Below are positions 6,802 to 11,098 of a stretch of DNA of 11,098 nucleotides, piece by piece (within the stretch, counting starts at the first letter, position 1; every line of letters starts with the position of its first letter). Made by a program: the position numbers and the translations under genes. The notes beneath the pieces were generated by a model that saw nothing but the letters and a program-made list of their open reading frames with translations, was not told where the DNA came from and searched no databases. Source of the stretch: Cardiobacterium sp963553325 (GTDB taxonomy: Bacteria > Pseudomonadota > Gammaproteobacteria > Cardiobacteriales > Cardiobacteriaceae); NCBI GenBank assembly GCA_963553325.1, contig CAUVOF010000079.1:1-11098 (forward strand), given 5' to 3'.

Positions 6802-7863
6802 CTACTTATCCCCCACCACATTCACCACATCGCCGTCCTGCAAAAAACTGCCACCACGCAGCACAAAGCGCGCGCCTTCCGGCAGCCCGTCCTTGACCAC
6901 CACACGCGCGCCGAGGCGTTCGCCCAGCGTCAGCGCCTGCCTGCGCACCCGCTTGTCGTCATCGACCAGCACCACAAAATCATAGCCATCCTCGCGCACC
7001 AGCGCCGACGCCGGAATCACCCACACCTCATCCTTGCCAAGCAAAAACTGACCACGCACCAACAAATTGGCGCGCAACGCCGGATGCGCATCAAGCGCGA
7101 CCCGCACCAGCACGCGGCGCGACTGCGCGTCCGCATCAGGCACAAACAGCCGCACCCGGCCTGCCACCTCTGCCGTGCCGACCTGCACCCGCACCGGCGT
7201 GCCGACCTTGAGCCGCGCCGCATCTTCCGGCGAGACCTGCGCCCGCCACTCCAGCGCGCCGGCGACCTGCAAGGTAAAGAGCGGCGAACCCACCCCCGCC
7301 GTCATCCCTAGCTCTGCCGGGCGACTGACAATAACGCCTGCGACCGGCGCACGCACCTCGGCATAACTCAAATTGAGCTGCGCCATCCTGCGCGCAGCGA
7401 CCGCGCCATCGAGCGCCGCCTGCGCCTCGCGCTGCGCCGACGCTGACTGCTCCGAATCGCTGACGCTGACCGCGCGTTCGCGCACCAATTTGCCGGTGCG
7501 CGCCGCATTGCGTTTCGCCTGCGAGAGCGCCGTTTGCGCGCGCGCTTCCTGCGCCTGCGCCTGCGCCACTTCCAGCTTCAGCCGCGCCGCATCAAAACGC
7601 GCTAACACCTGCCCCGCCTGCACGCGGTCGCCAACGTCCGCTTCCAGTTGCAACAGCGAAACCCCGGCGACCTGCGCATTGACCGCTGCCAACTCGCGCG
7701 CCAACAACTCGCCATCGGCGGCAAGCGTCTGCTCATGCGCGACGCGCTCGGCTTGTGCGACTTCCACCGCCAGCGCTACCTGCGCCTCTTTTTGCGGTTC
7801 TTCCTGCGCCTGCGCCAAAAGCCCCAGCAGCAGGCAACACAGCATCAAGCATCGACGAATCAT
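6802..7863 (-). CDS. RND efflux periplasmic adaptor subunit (HlyD/MFP family)
   Basis: A 353-residue membrane fusion protein. Residues 1-19 are a Sec signal peptide (MIRR plus a Leu/Cys-rich core, cleavage after AQA). Next comes the first half of the biotinyl/lipoyl-like domain (about 58-92; AQVAGVSLLQLEADVGDRVQAGQVLARFD), then an Ala/Gln-rich coiled-coil hairpin (about 93-163). The second lipoyl half follows (165-200; LSYAEVRAPVAGVIVSRPAELGMTAGVGSPLFTL), then a beta-barrel domain (about 205-275) and a membrane-proximal domain to the C-terminus. It links the inner-membrane pump encoded downstream to an outer-membrane channel. The start is supported by AAAGGAGT 7 bases upstream. The gene begins 28 bases from a MITE-like element whose end contributes to a TATAAT facing this gene, so expression may depend on the insertion. 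The short coiled coil resembles small-loop adaptors. Cys near residue 9 lacks a lipobox, so lipidation is unlikely. Confidence 0.93.
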   Translation of the reverse strand: MIRRCLMLCCLLLGLLAQAQEEPQKEAQVALAVEVAQAERVAHEQTLAADGELLARELAAVNAQVAGVSLLQLEADVGDRVQAGQVLARFDAARLKLEVAQAQAQEARAQTALSQAKRNAARTGKLVRERAVSVSDSEQSASAQREAQAALDGAVAARRMAQLNLSYAEVRAPVAGVIVSRPAELGMTAGVGSPLFTLQVAGALEWRAQVSPEDAARLKVGTPVRVQVGTAEVAGRVRLFVPDADAQSRRVLVRVALDAHPALRANLLVRGQFLLGKDEVWVIPASALVREDGYDFVVLVDDDKRVRRQALTLGERLGARVVVKDGLPEGARFVLRGGSFLQDGDVVNVVGDK

Positions 7864-7889
7864 TGATGTACTCCTTTCTTGTGTAAGCG

Positions 7890-7895
7890 ATTATA
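7890..7895 (-). promoter_or_regulatory. Candidate -10 box formed at MITE edge, facing adaptor gene
   Basis: On the minus strand this reads TATAAT, 27 bases before the adaptor ATG. Four of its bases come from the end of the MITE-like element and two (AT) from flanking DNA. No good -35 lies 15-18 bases upstream inside the element, so strength is uncertain. Confidence 0.4.
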
Positions 7896-8045
7896 GCCAT
7901 CCACCGAAAGCTTCATACGGTGTTGCGCTGCCTGACCGGGCACCCTAAAAAATGGCGAAGCCATTTTTTAGGGAAACCCGCGCCGTACAAATGCGTACTG
8001 TCTTCGACAGCGCGCCTTGTCTGAAACTTTCGGTGTATCGCTATA
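7892..8045. repeat. MITE-like repeat, copy 2 (long form, 154 bp)
   Basis: The ends are TATAGCCATCCACCGAAAG on the left and CTTTCGGTGTATCGCTATA on the right, complementary at most positions, with TA at both edges. A central perfect 14-bp stem spans 7943-7973: CCCTAAAAAATGGC, GAA loop, then the complement. A 4-bp CGGG/CCCG extension lies at 7937-7940 and 7977-7980. A second small stem CTGTC-TTC-GACAG lies at 7998-8010. Aligned to the reverse complement of copy 3, I count six differences in 154 bases. It contains no open reading frame of note, so it must be non-autonomous if mobile. Confidence 0.85.
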
Positions 8046-8093
8046 AAAACAGTCTAGCAAAAGCCGTTGGATAAAAATTGCGCAAGGCGGGCA

Positions 8094-8119
8094 GAAAAAA
8101 ACGCAGCTTGCGCTGCGTT
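8094..8119 (-). terminator. Intrinsic terminator after the 67-residue gene
   Basis: AACGCAGC and GCTGCGTT form an 8-bp stem (8100-8107 with 8112-8119) and a TTGC loop. Read on the minus strand, the stem is followed by a T-run (the A-run 8095-8101 on the plus strand). It lies 18 bases past the stop codon at 8138. Confidence 0.85.
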
Positions 8120-8137
8120 GGTGAGAGTGGGGGAAGT

Positions 8138-8341
8138 TTAGTGGCTCAAACTGACGCTGCCGTCTGCGCCTTGCAGGGCGGCGCTGAAGGCGTCGGCATC
8201 GAAGTTGTCTTCATGGGTAACGACGATGTTGTCGTTGTTGATATTGACCCATTTGACGCCGGCAACGCCCATTCCGGCGTTTTTCAGTTTGTCGGCATTG
8301 GCGGGGGTGAGGCCGCTGGCTTTGTAAAGTGTTTGTGGCAT
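8138..8341 (-). CDS. Small protein, 67 aa, possible HMA-like fold without Cys
   Basis: I cannot name this protein. ATG 8339-8341 is preferred because AGGAGC (8346-8351 on the other strand) lies 4 bases upstream; a longer frame from 8410 has no such site. The sequence has no signal peptide and no Cys. The pattern GLTPANADKL (10-19), GVKWVNINNDNIVVTHED (28-45) and FDADAFSAAL (47-56) suggests helix, strand-turn-strand, helix. That resembles part of the ferredoxin-like heavy-metal-associated domain, but the metal-binding CxxC is absent, so metal binding is unlikely. It has its own ribosome site and its own terminator, which supports a real gene. It follows the esterase gene by 134 bases on the same strand and could be cotranscribed. 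Fold assignment is inference. Confidence 0.72.
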   Translation of the reverse strand: MPQTLYKASGLTPANADKLKNAGMGVAGVKWVNINNDNIVVTHEDNFDADAFSAALQGADGSVSLSH

Positions 8342-8475
8342 GACTGCTCCTGGTTGCAATGGCGCACCGGGCGGCGCGCTTCCTGTCAGACGATGCACGA
8401 ACAATGCCAATGGCGGCCGTTTTTCCTTTAGTTTTCCTGAAGATGGCGGCGTTGTTTTGGCAAACGTGCCGCGTT

Positions 8476-9147
8476 TCAGCTGTCGCTCGCCAACTGCTGG
8501 ATGGCGGCGGCGCAGCGCGCGGCGATGTCGTCAAAATGGCCGCCGGGGTTCAAGGCGAAATGGCTGGGGATGCCCTGCGCTTGCCAGTGTGCGACGGTGG
8601 CGCGGGTGGCGCTTTCGATGGCGGCAAGACGCGGGTTGCGGCTGTCTTTTTCGCTGGCGCCGAGGGAAAAATATGCCCGCTCCGGTGGGGTTTGCAGCGG
8701 CTGACGGCGGGCGAAATCCGTCCAGCCGTCAAACCACAGCGAGCCGGAAACGCAGGCGAGGCGCGCGAAGGGGCTGGCGTGATAGGCGCTCCAGGCGGCA
8801 AACAACCCAGCGAGCGAGTAGCCGACGATGCCGCACCAGCGCGGTTGCAGGGAAAGGCGTTGCGCGAGCGGCGGCAGCAAGGCGGTAATGTCGGTGAGGG
8901 TCGCGGCGGCGGCACCGCTGAAATCCGGCGCTTTTTTGAAGGCACGCGGCGCCGCCCACGGGCTGAACGCCGCTTCCCAGTCGCTTCTGTCCCACACCAG
9001 CAGTGCCAGCGGCACATCAAGCTGCGCCGCCACAGCATCGGCTTCGTGGTCTTGCAAAAAGGTGAGGACGAGCGGCGCCTCATTGGGCAAATCGTCGCGG
9101 CGATAGAGGCGCAGTTTGAGGTCGGGCAGGGTGTAGGCGGGTTGCAT
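8476..9147 (-). CDS. Alpha/beta-hydrolase, putative esterase
   Basis: A 223-residue protein, probably cytosolic because there is no signal peptide. The nucleophile elbow GYSLAG gives Ser111 (GxSxxG). A hydrophobic strand precedes it (PRWCGIV), and a typical second strand follows (LACVSGSLWFDG, 130-141). SLGASEKDSRNPRLA (161-175) is the region that holds the acidic residue and substrate loop in the esterase D/IroE-like group. His204 in NPGGHFDD is the likely catalytic His. This places it with small hydrolases of the putative esterase type (COG2819-like), acting on esters or thioesters of unknown identity. It is somewhat shorter than usual for the group (about 250-300), with a compact N-terminus. 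The start is supported by CGGAG 7 bases upstream of the ATG. I see no clear terminator after it, so reading into the 67-residue gene is possible. Confidence 0.85.
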   Translation of the reverse strand: MQPAYTLPDLKLRLYRRDDLPNEAPLVLTFLQDHEADAVAAQLDVPLALLVWDRSDWEAAFSPWAAPRAFKKAPDFSGAAAATLTDITALLPPLAQRLSLQPRWCGIVGYSLAGLFAAWSAYHASPFARLACVSGSLWFDGWTDFARRQPLQTPPERAYFSLGASEKDSRNPRLAAIESATRATVAHWQAQGIPSHFALNPGGHFDDIAARCAAAIQQLASDS

Positions 9148-9250
9148 GGCGTACTCCGGTTGGGGAAAGCGGCAAGGCTACGATTGCAGGGCAGGGCAGC
9201 GCGAGGCATTTTTGCAGCAGGTGAAAAACCGCTTTGCGCTGTAAATCAGA

Positions 9251-9277
9251 AAAAGCCCGCCATAAGGCGGGTTTTTT
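9251..9277 (-). terminator. Intrinsic terminator after hxlR-type gene
   Basis: CCCGCC (9256-9261), an ATAA loop and GGCGGG (9266-9271) form a stem flanked by A4 on the left and T6 on the right. It serves the minus-strand regulator that ends at 9282. It has U-runs on both strands and could also stop plus-strand transcription. Confidence 0.88.
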
Positions 9278-9281
9278 GCGC

Positions 9282-9623
9282 CTATTTTTCCCCAACACAG
9301 GGAACCACCACCTGCGCATGGCGCGAGTCGTAGTCTTTGCCCCAAGCGCAAAGGGCATGCAGCACGGGCAGCAGTCGCCTGCCTTCTTCGCCGAGGCGGT
9401 ATTCCACCCGTGGCGGCACTTCGGCAAAGGCCTCGCGCAAAATCAAATCATCCGCCAGCAACTGCCGCAGTTGTGCCGTCAGCATTTTTTGGCTGATGCC
9501 TGGCAGCAGTTGGCGCAAATCGCGTGGGCGTTTCGCGCCGTTGCTCAAATGGTAAAGAATCAGGCATTTGTATTTGCCGCCCACCAGGCGCATTGCCATA
9601 TCAATCGCCGACATTGTTTCCAT
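9282..9623 (-). CDS. HxlR family transcriptional regulator
   Basis: A 113-residue winged-helix DNA-binding protein of the MarR-like HxlR group, usually dimeric. Family signatures are all present: MRLVGGKYKCLILYHL (11-26), the helix-turn-helix RPRDLRQLLPGISQKMLTAQLRQL (32-55), the wing VPPRVEYRLGEEG (69-81) and LLPVLHALCAWG (84-95). The start at ATG 9621-9623 is preferred because GGGAG lies 5 bases upstream; a TTG at 9635 is the alternative. Cys20 sits in the first conserved helix, with further Cys at 92 and 109. Several characterised HxlR proteins (YodB, HypR) sense electrophiles or oxidants through Cys, but the equivalence of Cys20 is not shown. The gene is divergent from a nitroreductase with 111 bases between them, a common arrangement in which the regulator controls its neighbour and itself. 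Confidence 0.93.
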   Translation of the reverse strand: METMSAIDMAMRLVGGKYKCLILYHLSNGAKRPRDLRQLLPGISQKMLTAQLRQLLADDLILREAFAEVPPRVEYRLGEEGRRLLPVLHALCAWGKDYDSRHAQVVVPCVGEK

Positions 9624-9659
9624 CGTAACTCCCAAAAACTACCTGCAGGTGCCTAACGC

Positions 9660-9673
9660 ACTTTCTAGTAAGT
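9660..9673. promoter_or_regulatory. Candidate HxlR operator (palindrome)
   Basis: ACTTTCTAGTAAGT is a 12-of-14 palindrome lying just upstream of the nitroreductase -35 region, between the divergent genes. A second small inverted repeat, TTCAA-N4-TTGAA (9682-9695), lies in the promoter spacer. Either could bind a dimeric winged-helix regulator; the assignment is inference. Confidence 0.45.
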
Positions 9674-9676
9674 CAT

Positions 9677-9704
9677 TTTAATTCAATAAGTTGAACATTA
9701 TACT
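9677..9704 (+). promoter_or_regulatory. Candidate sigma70 promoter of nitroreductase
   Basis: TATACT at 9699-9704 is a good -10. TTTAAT at 9677-9682 is a weak -35 at 16 bases spacing. The predicted start point is about 20 bases before the ATG at 9735. The weak -35 next to the palindromes suits a repressed or activated promoter. Confidence 0.5.
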
Positions 9705-9734
9705 GGCGCGCCCAAAACGCAAACAAGGACAACG

Positions 9735-10367
9735 ATGAACTTCTCCACCCTTTTACAAACGCGCCGCTCCACCCGCCATTTTGACCCGTCCGTCGCCATT
9801 GCGCGCGAGGAACTGTCCCGCTTGCTCGATAGTGCCTGCCGTGCACCGAGTGGCAACAACGCGCAGCCTTGGCGCTTCCTTGTCATCACTGACGCGGCGC
9901 TACGCGAAAAACTGTTGCCCATCGCCTACGGGCAGCAACAAATCATGAGCGCTTCCGCCCTCGTACTGCTGCTCGCCGACCGCACGGCATATCAGCGCGA
10001 CAACCTTGCCCGCATTCATCAGGAAGAATATGAAGATGGTTGTTTTAGCGCCGAGATACGCGATTTTCTTGTGAATGCGGCAACCGATTTTTGCGCCGGT
10101 CTGAGCGTGGCAGAGACGGAAAAGTGGTTGCAGGTCGATTGCGCCCTGTGGGCGATGAATTTCATGCTGGCGGCAGAAGATGCGGGCTGGCAAAGCGTGC
10201 CGATGGGCGGTTATCAGCCCGCACCGCTACGCGAGTTGTTTGCCATTCCGCCGCGTTATCTGGATGTGATGCTAATTGCCATCGGCAAGGGCAACAAACT
10301 AGGGCATCGCACCCTGCGCCGTCCAGCAGAGGCGCTGACTGGCTGGAATGCGTTGCCACCGGGTTGA
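9735..10367 (+). CDS. Nitroreductase family FMN-dependent oxidoreductase
   Basis: A 210-residue cytosolic flavoprotein of the NAD(P)H nitroreductase family, typical in length. Residues 5-19 hold the FMN-phosphate contact (LLQTRRSTRHFDPS) and 37-46 the motif APSGNNAQPW, the family's SxxNxQPW. The stretch WLQVDCALWAMNFMLAAEDAGWQSVPMGGYQP (131-162) is the expected dimer/flavin helix and loop. IPPRYLDVMLIAIGKG (about 177-192) is the C-terminal strand that carries a second FMN contact. Such enzymes reduce nitroaromatics, quinones or flavins; the natural substrate cannot be read here. AAGGA lies 5 bases before the ATG. It is divergent from an HxlR regulator that probably controls it, and a terminator follows within 5 bases. 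Both catalytic regions look intact. Confidence 0.93.
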   Translation: MNFSTLLQTRRSTRHFDPSVAIAREELSRLLDSACRAPSGNNAQPWRFLVITDAALREKLLPIAYGQQQIMSASALVLLLADRTAYQRDNLARIHQEEYEDGCFSAEIRDFLVNAATDFCAGLSVAETEKWLQVDCALWAMNFMLAAEDAGWQSVPMGGYQPAPLRELFAIPPRYLDVMLIAIGKGNKLGHRTLRRPAEALTGWNALPPG

Positions 10368-10371
10368 GTAC

Positions 10372-10401
10372 AAAAAAAACCGCCGTGTCAGGCGGTTTTT
10401 T
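10372..10401 (+). terminator. Intrinsic terminator after nitroreductase
   Basis: CCGCC (10380-10384), a GTGTCA loop and GGCGG (10391-10395) are flanked by A8 and T6, which extend the stem with A-T pairs. It begins 4 bases after the stop codon. The A-run lets it act in both directions. Confidence 0.9.
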
Positions 10402-10430
10402 GATGTTTATGCGGTGAATCTTGTTGCGTG

Positions 10431-10583
10431 CATAGCGATACACCAAAAGTTTCAGACAAGGCGCGCTGCCGAAGACAGTACGCATTTGTACGGCGCGGGT
10501 TTCCCTAAAAAATGGCTTCGCCATTTTTTAGGGTACCCGGTCAGGCAGCGCAACACCGTAGAAGCTTTCGGTGGATTGCTATA
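10431..10583. repeat. MITE-like repeat, copy 3 (long form, inverted, 153 bp)
   Basis: This is the reverse complement of copy 2 with about six differences, one of them a single-base deletion. The 14-bp central stem lies at 10503-10533 with a TTC loop. The left end begins CATAGC and not TATAGC, a decayed terminus. The right end GGTGGATTGCTATA is intact and shares its last TATA with the first TATA of copy 4. Confidence 0.85.
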
Positions 10584-10681
10584 GCCTTCCACCGAAAGTT
10601 TCGCACTATGCCGTCTCGCCGTGTAGTCACGTATCACCTTCAGCGTTGCTCTTTGTGTAAAATTTTGAGTGGATGGCTATA
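10580..10681. repeat. MITE-like repeat, copy 4 (short, diverged form, 102 bp)
   Basis: It starts TATAGCCTTCCACCGAAAG and ends GAGTGGATGGCTATA. The interior is diverged, but words such as TCGCCGT and CTTCAGCG keep the order seen in copy 1, and the hairpin segment is missing as in copy 1. It abuts copy 3 across the shared GCTATAGC. The 54 bases that follow (10682-10735) show no gene and only a weak AGTTC/GAACT inverted repeat. Confidence 0.7.
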
Positions 10682-10735
10682 TATGCGGCTGATAGGGCAG
10701 TTCAACCCCCATATTTTGGAACTTTACGCGGGCAT

Positions 10736-10756
10736 AAAAAAACCGCCATACGGCAG
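10736..10756 (-). terminator. Terminator of the tRNA cluster
   Basis: On the minus strand CTGCC-GTAT-GGCGG (one T-G wobble) is followed by T7. It lies 21 bases past the 3' end of the last tRNA-Asp, so it is the natural end of the tRNA transcript. Confidence 0.75.
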
Positions 10757-10777
10757 CTTGATTGGATTTATTTTGAA

Positions 10778-10854
10778 TGGCGGAATGGACGGGACTCGAA
10801 CCCGCGACCCCCTGCGTGACAGGCAGGTATTCTAACCAGCTGAACTACCACTCC
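10778..10854 (-). tRNA. tRNA-Asp (GTC), copy A
   Basis: A 77-base tRNA with encoded CCA. Acceptor GGAGTGG pairs with CCATTCC (one G-T wobble), the discriminator is G, the anticodon loop is CTGTCAC with GTC, and the T arm is CGGGTTCGAGTCCCG. It closely matches E. coli tRNA-Asp. It differs from copy B by one D-loop base (AGCTGG against AGTTGG). Just upstream, CCACT could pair with the 5' AGTGG of the tRNA. Confidence 0.96.
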
Positions 10855-10873
10855 GCAGTGGTGATAAGGCATG

Positions 10874-10895
10874 AAAAAAATCCGCGAACGGATTT
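10874..10895 (-). terminator. Terminator-like hairpin between the two tRNA-Asp genes
   Basis: On the minus strand AAATCCG-TTCG-CGGATTT is a perfect 7-bp stem followed by further T residues (the A-run 10874-10880 on the plus strand). It lies 9 bases past the 3' end of tRNA-Asp copy B and 20 bases before copy A, so it could limit read-through into copy A or act as a processing site. Confidence 0.7.
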
Positions 10896-10903
10896 GTAAG
10901 AAA

Positions 10904-10980
10904 TGGCGGAATGGACGGGACTCGAACCCGCGACCCCCTGCGTGACAGGCAGGTATTCTAACCAACTGAACTACCACTCC
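10904..10980 (-). tRNA. tRNA-Asp (GTC), copy B
   Basis: A 77-base tRNA with encoded CCA, anticodon GTC, and the same arms as copy A except for one D-loop base. It starts 6 bases after the tRNA-Val 3' end, so the two must be cotranscribed and processed apart. Confidence 0.96.
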
Positions 10981-10986
10981 GCGTAT

Positions 10987-11062
10987 TGGTGGGTACTATA
11001 GGACTCGAACCTATAACCCTCGCCTTGTAAGGGCGATGCTCTACCAATTGAGCTAAGCACCC
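10987..11062 (-). tRNA. tRNA-Val (TAC)
   Basis: A 76-base tRNA with encoded CCA. Acceptor GGGTGCT pairs with AGTACCC (one T-G wobble), the discriminator is A, the anticodon stem TCGCC/GGCGA encloses loop CTTACAA with anticodon TAC, and the T loop is TTCGAGT. It is the first gene of the tRNA cluster. Confidence 0.96.
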
Positions 11063-11075
11063 GCCGGTGGAAGAA

Positions 11076-11087
11076 GCGCGCATTATA
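11076..11087 (-). promoter_or_regulatory. -10 box and GC-rich discriminator of the tRNA operon
   Basis: On the minus strand TATAAT (11082-11087) is followed directly by GCGCGC, 19 bases before the tRNA-Val 5' end. A GC-rich discriminator after a consensus -10 is the mark of stable-RNA promoters under stringent (ppGpp) control. The -35 would lie beyond the right edge. Confidence 0.75.
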
Positions 11088-11098
11088 GTGATTTTTTC

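Noticed and set aside
8359..9333. Plus-strand frame of 324 codons opposite the esterase
   Set aside because: The minus-strand frame has a complete hydrolase signature and a ribosome site; the plus frame has Arg/Gly-rich sequence without recognisable features and runs through a terminator.
10452..10637. Possible small peptide gene across the joined MITE copies
   Set aside because: The frame is made of repeat termini and the hairpin, and it is not kept in copy 1.
10768..10977. Small frame with a repeated VVQLVRIPACHAGGRGFESRP motif
   Set aside because: It is the translation of the two tRNA-Asp genes, a well-known annotation artefact, not a repeat protein.
10778..10980. Near-identical 77-base direct repeats, possible array or attachment site
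   Set aside because: They are two complete tRNA-Asp genes. No integrase or partial tRNA copy is nearby, so no attachment site can be claimed.

Overview
The window looks like ordinary chromosome from a gammaproteobacterium. The first gene is a FabB of the E. coli type, the tRNA-Asp genes are nearly the E. coli sequence, and the DNA is moderately GC-rich. A member of the Cardiobacteriales is my best guess, but that is inference and not proven by anything here. No phage, plasmid, CRISPR or defence genes are visible.

Layout, left to right. (1) Bases 1-1617 (+): the 3' end of fabB, overlapped by a gene for an unrecognised membrane-anchored protein with a duplicated C-terminal motif. (2) Bases 1624-1783: a short MITE-like repeat and a strong bidirectional terminator. 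(3) Bases 1800-7863 (-): an apparent four-gene block read from right to left, with an HlyD-type periplasmic adaptor, an RND efflux pump, a LemA-family protein and a secreted Sel1/TPR protein. A 355-base gap between adaptor and pump is filled with unusual inverted repeats and G-runs. (4) Bases 7892-8119: a long copy of the MITE-like repeat and a terminator. (5) Bases 8138-9147 (-): a 67-residue protein and an alpha/beta-hydrolase. (6) Bases 9282-10401: an HxlR-family regulator divergent from a nitroreductase, with a shared promoter/operator region between them. (7) Bases 10431-10681: two more MITE-like copies joined end to end. (8) Bases 10736-11098 (-): a tRNA-Val, tRNA-Asp, tRNA-Asp cluster with its own promoter and internal terminators.

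Functionally, the adaptor and pump would form two thirds of a tripartite drug or solute exporter, with the outer-membrane channel encoded elsewhere. The regulator and nitroreductase form a probable self-contained redox or electrophile response pair.

The most noteworthy signal is the four-copy repeat family. It has TATAGC-type inverted termini, apparent TA target sites, and two size classes: 153-154 bp with a central hairpin and 102-106 bp without it. This architecture closely parallels the Correia/NEMIS elements of Neisseria, although the sequence differs. One copy ends inside a perfect -10 box facing the efflux adaptor gene. I found no convincing new multi-gene system.
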